A stretch of DNA of 58,627 nt, taken from contig JAKOGY010000004.1 in NCBI GenBank assembly GCA_028658405.1, forward strand, positions 1 through 58,627, read 5' to 3'. Origin of the DNA: Dolichospermum sp. ST_sed8 (lineage in GTDB: Bacteria > Cyanobacteriota > Cyanobacteriia > Cyanobacteriales > Nostocaceae). Below, piece by piece: positions 24,466 through 34,178 of this stretch; position 1 is the first letter of the stretch, and every line of letters begins with the position of its first letter. The position numbers and the translations under genes were made by a program. Under the pieces are notes generated by a model that was not told the DNA's origin, ran no database searches, and saw only the letters and a program-made list of their open reading frames with translations.

Positions 24466-25449
24466 TTAATTGTTAAATCCTGTATGAAAAATTCTGCCAA
24501 TTATCTCTTCTATAGGTGGTTCTGTGACTGTTAAATCTACCACTTCCAAATCGGCTAAAATCTGGGAAACAGTGCGAGTCATCGCTTCTTGTTGCACAAT
24601 AAATCTGACCCTTCTTCCTTCTAGCATTTGCACATCACCATAGGACGTAAGTTGTTCTAATGGTAATGCTTGAACTAACTCCACATAAATTTCTCGATAA
24701 GGAGCAAAACTTTCCAATAATCCAGCTAATTTACCATCATACATGAGTTTCCCTTGATGAATTAATAATACCCGTTGACACAAAGCTGTAATATCAGCCA
24801 TGTAATGACTTGTTAATAATATGGTTGCTTGATATAGCTGATTATATTCCTTTAAAAATTCCCGCACTCCCACTTGAGCATTAACATCTAATCCTAAAGT
24901 TGGTTCATCGAGAAATAAAACTTGGGGACGGTGTAAAAGTGCTGCTAACAGTTCAGCTTTCATCCGTTCACCTAATGACAATTTTCGCACTGGTTGAGTC
25001 AGTTTACCTTCTAAAGCCAGCATTTCTGTTAATTCCCCAACTCGACGTTGAAATTCCTTATCAGAAATATTATAAACAGCAGCGTTAATTCTCAAAGAAT
25101 CTAGGGCTGGTAAATCCCAAATTAATTGCTGTTTTTGTCCCATGACTAAAGTGATTTTTTGCAAAAATGCTTGTTGACGATTGAAGGGAACAAATCCACT
25201 AACTTTGACTGTACCACTAGAAGGATGAATTAGCCCTGTGAGCATTTTTAAGGTGGTAGTTTTACCTGCGCCATTGGGACCCAAAAAACCGACCATTTCC
25301 CCAGGTTCAATGCTAAAAGTGACATCCTGAACGGCGTTAATATTGCGATAAGTCCGGTGGAAAAAATGGTTAATAGTTCCCCGTATCCCTGGATTTTTAA
25401 TCGCTACTGGATAGGATTTACTGAGGTTTTCTGCTATGATAATTGACAT
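24466..25449 (-). CDS. ABC exporter ATP-binding protein
   Basis: The 327-residue protein has Walker A GPNGAGKTTTLK (near residue 55-66), Q-loop region GQKQQLIWDLPA, signature LSLGERMKAEL, Walker B VLFLDEPTLGLD and H-loop LLTSHYM. The last 90 residues form the extra C-terminal domain of drug/lipid-exporter ATPases. It energises the permease encoded 5 bases downstream. The N-terminal insertion after KSYPVAIKNP is typical of the subgroup whose partner is an ABC2_membrane_6 permease. Confidence 0.92.
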   Translation of the reverse strand: MSIIIAENLSKSYPVAIKNPGIRGTINHFFHRTYRNINAVQDVTFSIEPGEMVGFLGPNGAGKTTTLKMLTGLIHPSSGTVKVSGFVPFNRQQAFLQKITLVMGQKQQLIWDLPALDSLRINAAVYNISDKEFQRRVGELTEMLALEGKLTQPVRKLSLGERMKAELLAALLHRPQVLFLDEPTLGLDVNAQVGVREFLKEYNQLYQATILLTSHYMADITALCQRVLLIHQGKLMYDGKLAGLLESFAPYREIYVELVQALPLEQLTSYGDVQMLEGRRVRFIVQQEAMTRTVSQILADLEVVDLTVTEPPIEEIIGRIFHTGFNN

Positions 25450-25491
25450 AAATATTTATTTTACCTCTTTTTGATAAATTTCCCTCCTCTA

Positions 25492-28400
25492 CTAATAATT
25501 GCACAAATTACGAGTAGAAAGCTTGTCTTGAGGAGAATCTTTTTTGTTTAATTCCAGATTATTCTGTAAGTAATCTTTTAACCACTTACAAGCATAATCT
25601 AATTCATTTAGCTTCAAGCTTTTTGGTAAGTTCCAGATAATGATAGTGCGATCGCGGCTACCGGAAAATAAAGTTTTACTATCAGCACTAAAGGCTAAGG
25701 AAGACAAAGGCGCAGAATGTCGAAATAGTGTAATTATTGGTTTTCCTTCAATATTAAATAGGTGAATTGCATTCTCTCCATCTCCACTACCAGCAGCAAT
25801 TATTTTGCCATCTGGACTAAATGCTATGGTTTGGAAGGTAATTTTTGGATCTACTAATGTCTTTAAAAATTTGCCATCACGTTGCCATAACTTGATGGTG
25901 CGATCATCGGAAATGGATGCTATCAACTGTCCATCTGGACTAAAGACGGCATCCAAAACCCCTAGCTTATGACCTTTTAGAGTCTTCAAAAGTTTACCCT
26001 CTCGACTCCACAGATGGATGGCTTTATCATAACTACTAGTTACCAATAGTTGACCATCAGAACTAAAATCTATACTATTAATTGGCTCACTGTGTGCTTT
26101 AGTCGTTTTTTGCCATCGGAAACTGAACGGTTTTTTTTCATCTCGTTGCCATAACCGCAGAGTTCGATCATAACCAACTGAAGCGAGAGTTTTACCATCT
26201 GGACTCAGTACTATATCTAGAATTGCTCCAGTGTGACCTAATAGCTGGCCTATAAGAGTGCCATCAATTTTCCAGATTTTGATAGTTTTATCCTGACTCC
26301 CAGTTGCTAAATACTGGCTATTAGGACTAAAAACAACAGAGGTTACGCCATTTTTATGTCCTTTAAGACTTCTGAATAATGTACCATCAGATTTCCAAAG
26401 ATTGACGACGTAATCCCAAGCCGTGGTAGCAATAATTTTACCATTGGGACTAATAGCAACTCTGTCCACGTCGGATTGATGATCTCTTAAAATTGTGACT
26501 AAGGGATTTTCCAATTTCCAAAGTTTCACACTATTATCCATACTGGCCGTAGCTAGAATTTTACTATCAGGACTCCAAGCGATCGTCCAAACAGCTTCTT
26601 TATGTCCTGCCAAAGTAGCCAAATCTTTACCATCAAGACTATAAAGTTTCACCTCTTTATCCCAACTAGCAGCAGCCAGCATTTTATTATCAGGACTAAA
26701 TGCCATAGCTATAATTGAATATCCCGTTTGAATGCTTTTGAGTTTTTCACCATTGATGCTCCAAAATTCAATCTTTTTATTATTACCACTTGTAGCCAGC
26801 AATTTTCCATCAGCAGAAATTGCCAAACCCCGCACACCATCTTCACCACGATTGAAATTAACTAATTTTTTACCATTGAGACTCCAAAGGGTTGCTTGGC
26901 CATCAACACTACCCGTCACTAATTTTTGACCATCGGGGGTAAACAAAACTTTAGAAATAGTCCCTGAATGCGCTTTAATAGTTGTGAGTTTTTTGTCTGC
27001 TAACTGCCATACTCCTAAAGTACCGTCATTCACACCAATTGCCAGTCGTTGCCCATCAGGACTAAAAGCTATACTTTTAACTTCTTCACTAACGGTGATA
27101 GTTGCTAACTCCTGACCATGTAATGACCAGAGTTTGATAGTTTTATCAGCACTACCGGAGGCAATTATTTTACCATTAGGACTAAAAGCAATTGCCCAAG
27201 TAGTGGAATTGTGAGCTTTAAATTTGCGAATTAATTTGCCATTTTTTTGCCATAACCAAATTTCATTATTACTAGCAAGTGCTACCATCTGTCCATTAGG
27301 GCTCCAGGCTAGATCCCAAATCCAACTAAGATTGTCATCTGAGAGCTGATTCCATTCTTGCGCTCCATAACTCGTTTGACGCAGAACATTATTTGTTAGT
27401 TGTTCCAGTTCAGGATTGTTAATTTTCAGACGGTTTAATTTAATTTTAGCTTTAATCGCACCCTGGAGAGCTTCTAATTCTTGATGGGAATTTAATTGAG
27501 CCTCTGATGAAGATACTAGGGCGGCAATTTCACTAATTTTTGCTAGGTTTTCATTTTGGAGAGATTGACGATATAACCAGAAAGTTATCCCTCCTAAGCT
27601 AACAGCAGTTAAAAAAGCTGTACTAATTACTCCCAAAACGAGTTTTTGTAAGCGAGCATTTTTTTGTTGTTCCAGAAATTGAATTTCAATATTTTTAGCT
27701 TTTTCTGCTCCTAAAATAAGCTGTTGTTCTTGTCGTTCTAATTTTGCACTTTTAGCTAAAAATTGATTATCTAAATTTGTTAAACTTTTATCCCAAGCCC
27801 AAGCTTGAGCATCTGCTAATGCTTGTCCTCTTAATAAGCGAGATTCATCAGTTTGTTGAGACATTAACCACGCATCAAAAGTTTGAGAGTAGGGACGTAA
27901 ATTAGCTAATTGTTTTTCTACCCAATCTAAGTTAAATACTTGGGTATAAATGCGATTTTTAACAATTAATAATCCCCCTTGTTTAACTACTAAGCCTGAG
28001 AGCAATAATTCTATTTGTTCTCTACTATCATCACTTGTTACTTTTACACCTTGCAAAATTTGCTGGTAAATTCCCAATAATCTACCTGCAAGCTGTTTAT
28101 TATAAAGTAGCCGATCTCGGATAGTTCTTAAATGTTCTGGTTCGTCTTGAGATTCCCAATTTTCAATAATATATTCATTAACAATATTATCTAGCCAAAA
28201 CTCTTCATAACCTTGAGCAAAATCCAGGTGATCACCACTTATTTTAAAATTAGTGATGAGATTACATAACTTTTGTGTTAAAAAAGGCTGCCCTCCTGTC
28301 CAATCTAAAATTTGTTTCATGACTGGGTGTGGATTAGGTATCACTAACTCTAATCCTCTAATTAAAGAATCCACTTCTTGTATTTGAAATCCTTTTAACT

Positions 28401-29013
28401 CAATTGCCTGACCAATATTAAAAGGTGTTCTTTTCATGTCTTGAATTAAATCTGATGGAGTAGTGACTCCAAAAATTGCAAATGTCAACCGCTTATATTC
28501 TGGGTCTATTGCTCTTTGATTATAGCAGTATCTAATTAATGCAAAAAAATCATCCACGGGAAAACTTAAACTAAGTATGCTATCAATTTCATCTATAAAA
28601 ATAATTAATTTTTCTTCTGGGAATTGAGTTAATAATTCAGCAATAAACCGACTTAAGTTTTGTAGTAAAGAAATATCATCTCCCGTTTGCCACCATGATT
28701 TTAAATTAAATTTGCCTAAAAGTTTAAATCCTCTCCATAAATCGGTAATGATTCCCTTATACCATTGACTTGGGGTAATATTCTCACTACCAATATTCGT
28801 CATATCAATAGATGTGCATTTCCATCCTTCTTGTTCTAAATGATGTTTAGTTCTCACTAACAGGGATGATTTACCCATTTGCCGACAGTTGAGAACATAA
28901 CAAAATTCACCCTGTTTTAAAGCATTGTATATTTTTATATCTGCTTGTCTTTCTACGTAACTAGGGGCATTATTTATGAGACTTCCACCGACTTGATATG
29001 CATGAGTGTTCAT
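25492..29013 (-). CDS. AAA-like NTPase with 14 WD40 repeats
   Basis: From the ATG at 29013 the product is 1173 residues. An AAA-like (AAA_35-type) NTPase comes first, with Walker A RQMGKSSLLVRT near residue 45 and Walker B KLIIFIDEIDSI near 145. A linker, one membrane-like hydrophobic segment (LGVISTAFLTAVSLGGITFW, about 490) and 14 WD40 blades follow, each ending in a motif such as IKLWSL, VKLWKL or IIIWNL. This suggests two seven-bladed propellers. Such proteins are typical of multicellular cyanobacteria and act as STAND-like signalling scaffolds; the target is unknown. The frame is open to 29127, but those extra 38 codons are translated palindromic repeat, so the inner start is chosen. It follows a second AAA-like gene at 29133. 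Confidence 0.88.
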   Translation of the reverse strand: MNTHAYQVGGSLINNAPSYVERQADIKIYNALKQGEFCYVLNCRQMGKSSLLVRTKHHLEQEGWKCTSIDMTNIGSENITPSQWYKGIITDLWRGFKLLGKFNLKSWWQTGDDISLLQNLSRFIAELLTQFPEEKLIIFIDEIDSILSLSFPVDDFFALIRYCYNQRAIDPEYKRLTFAIFGVTTPSDLIQDMKRTPFNIGQAIELKGFQIQEVDSLIRGLELVIPNPHPVMKQILDWTGGQPFLTQKLCNLITNFKISGDHLDFAQGYEEFWLDNIVNEYIIENWESQDEPEHLRTIRDRLLYNKQLAGRLLGIYQQILQGVKVTSDDSREQIELLLSGLVVKQGGLLIVKNRIYTQVFNLDWVEKQLANLRPYSQTFDAWLMSQQTDESRLLRGQALADAQAWAWDKSLTNLDNQFLAKSAKLERQEQQLILGAEKAKNIEIQFLEQQKNARLQKLVLGVISTAFLTAVSLGGITFWLYRQSLQNENLAKISEIAALVSSSEAQLNSHQELEALQGAIKAKIKLNRLKINNPELEQLTNNVLRQTSYGAQEWNQLSDDNLSWIWDLAWSPNGQMVALASNNEIWLWQKNGKLIRKFKAHNSTTWAIAFSPNGKIIASGSADKTIKLWSLHGQELATITVSEEVKSIAFSPDGQRLAIGVNDGTLGVWQLADKKLTTIKAHSGTISKVLFTPDGQKLVTGSVDGQATLWSLNGKKLVNFNRGEDGVRGLAISADGKLLATSGNNKKIEFWSINGEKLKSIQTGYSIIAMAFSPDNKMLAAASWDKEVKLYSLDGKDLATLAGHKEAVWTIAWSPDSKILATASMDNSVKLWKLENPLVTILRDHQSDVDRVAISPNGKIIATTAWDYVVNLWKSDGTLFRSLKGHKNGVTSVVFSPNSQYLATGSQDKTIKIWKIDGTLIGQLLGHTGAILDIVLSPDGKTLASVGYDRTLRLWQRDEKKPFSFRWQKTTKAHSEPINSIDFSSDGQLLVTSSYDKAIHLWSREGKLLKTLKGHKLGVLDAVFSPDGQLIASISDDRTIKLWQRDGKFLKTLVDPKITFQTIAFSPDGKIIAAGSGDGENAIHLFNIEGKPIITLFRHSAPLSSLAFSADSKTLFSGSRDRTIIIWNLPKSLKLNELDYACKWLKDYLQNNLELNKKDSPQDKLSTRNLCNY

Positions 29014-29047
29014 GGTATAAAAATCTAATTTAATTTTTGAAACATAC

Positions 29048-29132
29048 GTAGGGTGGGCATTGCCCACCATGGACGGGTTTGGGTGGTCTATGCACACAGT
29101 GAAAGGGTTTTGGTGGGCATTGCCCACCCTAC
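29048..29132. repeat. Paired palindromic repeat (GGTGGGCATTGCCCACC)
   Basis: Two copies of the palindrome (GTAGGGTGGGCATTGCCCACC at left, its mirror ending GCCCACCCTAC at right) flank a short spacer, making a large hairpin. It fills the gap between the two AAA-like genes and would lie in their common transcript. It extends the downstream gene's open frame artificially. Confidence 0.75.
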
Positions 29133-30761
29133 TTATGATTCATAATAGCCAAAGTTAAATTTAGAACTTAAAATAGTGCAATCGCACCCTAATTGATTAG
29201 CTTGATACAGTGCTTTCTCAGCAGCTTCCATAAATTCTGTTAAAGAAAAATCTATTGAAGGAATGACACAGGTAATTCCTAAGCTTATGGTTAAGCTAGT
29301 CATGTTTGTTGTTTGAGTTTTTTTGGTTAATTCAGAAATTTTAATTTTCAATATTTTTACTAGTTCTCTAATTTCTTCAGCAATTAATATGGCTGTTCCT
29401 GCCTCAATTTGTGGCAGAATTAAAATAAATTTTTTACCAGTATAACGAGCAACTAAATTATCTGGACATTTGATTACTGAATTAATTACTTGAGCAACTT
29501 GATGTAAGCAATCATCACCAACCTGATACCCGTAAACATTATTGTAATTTTCAAGATTATCTATATCTAATAATATTAAAGATATAGGTTTTTGAATGCG
29601 CGTCATTCTTTGCCATTCTAATTCAAATCTATCATCAAAATATTTACGATTGGCAACTTGAGTTAGTTGATCAATATTAACTGACTCAAGTTGTAATTGT
29701 TCATTTTCTTTTTTTGATCTATTCGGACTCAAATCATTATTTTCTATAAGTAAATTTTGTTGAAAAAATACGCGATACATTTCACAAAAAGGTTGATAAT
29801 TATAACCATTTAATTTAATTAACCCTAAACTATTTAATTTATAAACCAAATCCGGCGACAAACATATATTACTATCTGTGGAATTTATAACTTGATTATA
29901 TGCCTGAGATAATTCTGCATTTTTTTGTAATATATTGAGTAAATTTCTTAAATGTCCGCTATAAATACCATTATTAAGCTCACGATTATCTAGCAGTTCT
30001 GGTAAAGAAATTTTCTGGTGGTGGAGATAATAGAAAGCCTGATGAATTAAATAGGGCTGTCCTCCCACCTGATGCATTAAGCTTTTCACAGATTGACTAT
30101 CACACCAATCTAGTTCGTATCGTCTAGCCAATTCTGTCACTTGCTCGACTGTAAATTCTGGTAATTTCAATGACAAACCAACATTAAACGGAGATTGATT
30201 AATATTTAAAGGAATATAAACTTCGGTGGAGTGCAATAATACCAAACGGACTTTTTGCCAAATTGGAGTTTGTTTAGCTTGTTCATGCCAACTGCGAAGC
30301 ATAAGTAAAAAATCTTGGGCAACTTGTTGATGTTGAAAAATATAATCTACATCATGCAAAATTAAAACTAATGGATTCTTAATTTGCTCTAATAAATAAC
30401 CCTCAAAATAAATTGAAGCACTAATTTTACTACCAATTTCCTCATCCCAATAATCATTTAGACGTGATGCAAGTGACAACTTCCGAGTCACATTCATACA
30501 AAACCAGCGCAAAAAGTTATTCAAACTAAAAAAAGTTTGGCTATCTACTAGTTTGAAGTCTATAGTAACTACTGAATATTTCTGTGTCTGAGCTTGGTGA
30601 ATTAGCTGTAACATCAAAGAACTTTTGCCCATATATCGAGGTGCTTGAATACGAATTAAACTCCCTGGTTTGAGTAATTCTGTATAACCATCGCTTTCAA
30701 TTGGTGGGCGTTCAATATAAAATGGGGAGTTGGCTGGCAGTGGATCACCCGGTAAAGTCAT
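29133..30761 (-). CDS. AAA-like NTPase fused to a degenerate GGDEF domain
   Basis: The 542-residue protein starts with an AAA-like NTPase related to the neighbour's (LPANSPFYIERPP, Walker A APRYMGKSSLMLQ, Walker B-like LVLILHDVDYIF). It ends in a GGDEF fold (about residues 370-530: LDIDNLENYNNVYGYQVGD). The signature loop, normally GG(D/E)EF, reads TGKKF here, removing the catalytic acidic residue, so c-di-GMP synthesis is not expected. The domain may bind nucleotide or act as a regulator. The upstream gene start is clear (ATG at 30761 with GGAAAAT before it). It is probably co-transcribed with the WD40 gene. Confidence 0.87.
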   Translation of the reverse strand: MTLPGDPLPANSPFYIERPPIESDGYTELLKPGSLIRIQAPRYMGKSSLMLQLIHQAQTQKYSVVTIDFKLVDSQTFFSLNNFLRWFCMNVTRKLSLASRLNDYWDEEIGSKISASIYFEGYLLEQIKNPLVLILHDVDYIFQHQQVAQDFLLMLRSWHEQAKQTPIWQKVRLVLLHSTEVYIPLNINQSPFNVGLSLKLPEFTVEQVTELARRYELDWCDSQSVKSLMHQVGGQPYLIHQAFYYLHHQKISLPELLDNRELNNGIYSGHLRNLLNILQKNAELSQAYNQVINSTDSNICLSPDLVYKLNSLGLIKLNGYNYQPFCEMYRVFFQQNLLIENNDLSPNRSKKENEQLQLESVNIDQLTQVANRKYFDDRFELEWQRMTRIQKPISLILLDIDNLENYNNVYGYQVGDDCLHQVAQVINSVIKCPDNLVARYTGKKFILILPQIEAGTAILIAEEIRELVKILKIKISELTKKTQTTNMTSLTISLGITCVIPSIDFSLTEFMEAAEKALYQANQLGCDCTILSSKFNFGYYES

Positions 30762-30928
30762 ATTTTCCTTGATTTGAAATCTATCTTATTGGTTAGGCAT
30801 TAATCTTTGCTTCTATTGATGAAGTTTGAGGTAATAAAGACTATACGTAGACTTATTTATTATTTAACGTCCGTCAGCTTTTTGAGAAATTTAGTTATAA
30901 AAATTAATACTTCCCTAACTTAATTTAG

Positions 30929-32557
30929 CTACCTTAAACGACCTGAGCGCAGAATATTAATAACTAACCACAATCCTAATAAACTAGCAGCAGTAAAGAG
31001 GATAATACTAATAAATGATAACTCAGATGTTTGCGCTTGATTAGAAATAATAGCAGCACCCATAATCAGAGAACCGACTAAGATACTAAATGAAAGACGA
31101 TTAGCGGCATCATCTAATGTGCGACGCATTCCATCTAATCCATTTAATGATAGATTCCATTGTAAAGTTTCTGAAGTTACCCGATCTAATAATAGTTCAA
31201 TTTGTCGAGGAGATTGTAAAGATAAACTTTTAATATCTAAGGCTGTGCGTAAGAGCGATCGCACTGGACTATCTCCCAATAACTGACGACGAAATAAATC
31301 TGTAATTAAGGGTTTAATTTCCGCAAATAAATTCACCTCTGGATTAAAACTTCGGGTTACTCCTTCCAAATTCGCTAAGGTTTTTGCATATAAACCCATA
31401 TTACTAGGCAATCTAATTTGATTATTTCTGGCAATTTGCAAAATTTCATAAATTACCTGACTAAAATTCATTTCTGTTAAACTAACATTATGATACTTTC
31501 GTAACATCCGATCATAATCACTTTCCAACCTAGCTAAAATAACTGGCTGTGCCGAATCTGAAAGTTGAATAGTTAATTGAGCGCATCTTTGAGCATCTAA
31601 ATCAACAATTGCTAATAACATTTCTGTTAATATTTGTTGAGTGCGGGGATCAAGTCTACCCATCATTCCACAGTCTAAAATCGCAATGCGACCATCTATC
31701 AAATAGAATAAGTTACCAGGATGGGGATCAGCATGAAAGAAACCATCAATATATATTTGCTGAAAAAAGGCGCGAAATAGTAAAGTCGTAATTTCTTTTC
31801 GCTGATTGCTATCACGACTCAAATCTGCTGCAAGTAAAGGTACACCGTCTAACCATTCCATGACTAACACTTTTTTTGTCGTTAAATGCCAGTAAATTTC
31901 CGCAACTACTATTTGCTGGGGATCATACCAACGACTTTGGGATAAATTACGGCGTAATTGATCTGTAAAACCTGCTTCGCGGGTAAAATCTAATTCAGCT
32001 TCTAAAGCTTTGGTAAATTCCTCTGCAATAGATTTAATATCAGCAGTTTGTCCAAAATCTGTCAGAGCCACCAAATCTGCAATCCCTTGAATCAAAGTGA
32101 TATCTTGGGCAATAGTCTCATCAATTCCCGGACGTTGCACCTTGATAGCTACTTCTCTACCATCTGTTAAAGTAGCGCGATGGGTTTGGGCTATTGATCC
32201 CGCTGCTACAGGAATATGATTAATAGTAGTAAAAGTTTCTTCTAGTGGACTTTTTAGTTGTTTACGAATAAGTATTTCTACTTCTAACCAAGAAACTGGA
32301 GGAACTTGATCTTGGAGAGTTGACAATTCCTCAATATAAGCAGCACTGAGTAAATCAGGACGGGTAGAAAGTAGCTGACCAAGTTTAACATAAACAGGTC
32401 CTAGATCTATCAAAATATTTTTCAACACAGCTGGGGGAGGTAGCTGAGGTTTATCAGCCTTACCACCAGTTAACAGTGTTCTCATGTAGTCCCAGCCATT
32501 GCGAAGAACTACTTCAATAATTTCTCGTTGACGAGGAACGGTTTGGGTTAAGAACAT
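30929..32557 (-). CDS. ABC1/UbiB (AarF) family protein kinase-like
   Basis: The 542-residue protein carries the ABC1 atypical kinase hallmarks: KxGQ motif [15 protein letters not shown] (near 55), Ala-rich loop [22 protein letters not shown] with the nucleotide-binding Lys, FHADPHPGN (catalytic loop) and [10 protein letters not shown] (DFG equivalent, here DCG). Two hydrophobic C-terminal helices ([31 protein letters not shown]) anchor it in a membrane. Cyanobacterial ABC1 kinases are linked to quinone and tocopherol metabolism and stress responses; which one this is remains open. Confidence 0.9.
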   Translation of the reverse strand: MFLTQTVPRQREIIEVVLRNGWDYMRTLLTGGKADKPQLPPPAVLKNILIDLGPVYVKLGQLLSTRPDLLSAAYIEELSTLQDQVPPVSWLEVEILIRKQLKSPLEETFTTINHIPVAAGSIAQTHRATLTDGREVAIKVQRPGIDETIAQDITLIQGIADLVALTDFGQTADIKSIAEEFTKALEAELDFTREAGFTDQLRRNLSQSRWYDPQQIVVAEIYWHLTTKKVLVMEWLDGVPLLAADLSRDSNQRKEITTLLFRAFFQQIYIDGFFHADPHPGNLFYLIDGRIAILDCGMMGRLDPRTQQILTEMLLAIVDLDAQRCAQLTIQLSDSAQPVILARLESDYDRMLRKYHNVSLTEMNFSQVIYEILQIARNNQIRLPSNMGLYAKTLANLEGVTRSFNPEVNLFAEIKPLITDLFRRQLLGDSPVRSLLRTALDIKSLSLQSPRQIELLLDRVTSETLQWNLSLNGLDGMRRTLDDAANRLSFSILVGSLIMGAAIISNQAQTSELSFISIILFTAASLLGLWLVINILRSGRLR

Positions 32558-32945
32558 TTTTGGTAATTGGTAATTGGTAAGTAAATGAGCTTAAATAATA
32601 TCAAAAGAATATTGTCGACTCTGGGCAGGCTAGAAGCCCACCCCACAATAAATATAATATTCTTGTGGGGTGGGCATCTTGCCTGCCCATATTGTATTTA
32701 ATTGTACCTACCTACTTAATTGATAATTGGTAATTGGTAATATTCGGCTACCCTGTTTCTACCCCTTTTTTATTACTTTGAGGAACAAATATGATGTTTT
32801 TGATCAGCAATAATAAAGTTTGATTGCGATCCCCAAAAAAAGAGGCTCAAATCTGTTAATTGACATATACTGTCACAAAATACCATCAACAGTCTAGTTA
32901 TAATCAAGAACAAGACTTTGAGCCATCTACCAAGAGTTTTAACTT
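32558..32945. other. Intergenic region with a long hairpin repeat
   Basis: It contains heptamer runs (GGTAATT) on both sides of a large inverted repeat. The arms GGGCAGGC and GCCCACCCCACAA (32623-32648) pair with TTGTGGGGTGGGC and GCCTGCCC (32663-32688). A related unit lies at 52551-52608. No gene is seen in the remaining AT-rich 250 bases. Confidence 0.6.
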
Positions 32946-34010
32946 TTACAATAAGTCCGTAAATCGCTCATCATTTTGCAGAATTTTGAGGATCTGCTTG
33001 ATTTCTTGAGTACGGTCTTTTTTAACTACTAGGGTAACATTGCGATCGCGGACAATTACCACATCTTCTAAACCAATAGTTACAATTACATCATCAGGAT
33101 TGGAGGCATAAACAATTGCACCTTGGGTATCTAACCCCACATGGGTAGCAAGTTCTACGTTAGGCTTATCGGACTGCTTCAGTAACCGTTCAATAGCATT
33201 CCAATCACCCAGATCATCCCAACCAAATGCTACTGGCAAAACATAAGCTAGACTGGTTTTTTCCATCAGCGCGTAATCTATACTTTTCTTAGGCAACTGG
33301 GGATAAATATCAGGCCCTTGTTGTTCCAAAGGTTCAATAATTTCTGGTGCATGGGTACGTAATTCCTCCAGAACAACACCAGCTCGAAAAACGAACATCC
33401 CACTATTCCAGCTAAACCGTCCCGTTGATAAAAAAGTTTCCGCCGTTTCCCGGTCGGGCTTTTCAGTAAAACGGTTAACATGATAGGCACAGCAATTATT
33501 AAAGCTACCTATTTTTTCACCTTGTTCAATATAACCATAACCAGTTGATGGGAAATTAGGTTTAATACCCAAAGTCACAATTGCTGGTTTGTTAGTTGCC
33601 AAATCCCTAGCAGCAGCTAAAGTTTCTGCAAATAGCTCCTTGTCAGCAATCCAGTGGTCAGCAGGAAAAAAGCCGATAATAGCATCTTCCCCGTAACGCT
33701 TTTTAATTTCTAAACTTGTCCAAGCAACAGCCGCAGCAGTGTCTCTACCCTGTGACTCAACCAGTAAATTTGACTCTGGCAAATCTGGAAGTTGTTCTCG
33801 CACCCCTTGAGCAATGGGACTAGAAGTAATAACCCATAAGTTTTCCCAACCGCCAACCAGAGTTAATAACCGATCAGCAGTGGCTTGTAGTAAGCTTCTA
33901 GAGCTACCATCGAGGCTTAAAAATTGTTTAGGTCGGTCTAGTCGGCTCAAAGGCCAAAAACGCTCACCTTTACCACCAGCCAGAATCACAGGAAAAAATA
34001 AATTATTCAT
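32946..34010 (-). CDS. manC: Mannose-1-phosphate guanylyltransferase
   Basis: The 354-residue enzyme makes GDP-mannose from mannose-1-phosphate and GTP, for exopolysaccharide and glycan synthesis. It shows the nucleotidyltransferase signature VILAGGKGERFWPLSRLDRPKQFL (start), FFPADHWI, the sugar-binding FTEKPDRETA and GRFSWNSGMFVFRA, and VAFGWDDLGDW. It has the short form without the C-terminal isomerase domain. The ATG at 34010 begins MNNLFFPVILAGG; the frame is open 16 codons further, but those residues do not look like the family. It is divergent from the LCP gene. Confidence 0.92.
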   Translation of the reverse strand: MNNLFFPVILAGGKGERFWPLSRLDRPKQFLSLDGSSRSLLQATADRLLTLVGGWENLWVITSSPIAQGVREQLPDLPESNLLVESQGRDTAAAVAWTSLEIKKRYGEDAIIGFFPADHWIADKELFAETLAAARDLATNKPAIVTLGIKPNFPSTGYGYIEQGEKIGSFNNCCAYHVNRFTEKPDRETAETFLSTGRFSWNSGMFVFRAGVVLEELRTHAPEIIEPLEQQGPDIYPQLPKKSIDYALMEKTSLAYVLPVAFGWDDLGDWNAIERLLKQSDKPNVELATHVGLDTQGAIVYASNPDDVIVTIGLEDVVIVRDRNVTLVVKKDRTQEIKQILKILQNDERFTDLL

Positions 34011-34178
34011 GTTGCCACTCAGGTAATTCAGAACAATAATAAGTGTACATTCATTCAATTTTAAATTGTCTCTACCGTTAAAGAGGTAAGAGAGAACAGA
34101 GTATTTTGAGTTTTAACTCGCAATATTTTTAGATTGTATTAACATACCTTTAAGGAGTGGTTGAGTGGGGAGAAAATT

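Noticed and set aside
29014-29127. N-terminal extension of the WD40 gene (MGNAHQNPF...)
   Set aside because: These codons are the palindromic repeat GGTGGGCATTGCCCACC and its spacer; AAA-like family similarity begins at the ATG at 29013.
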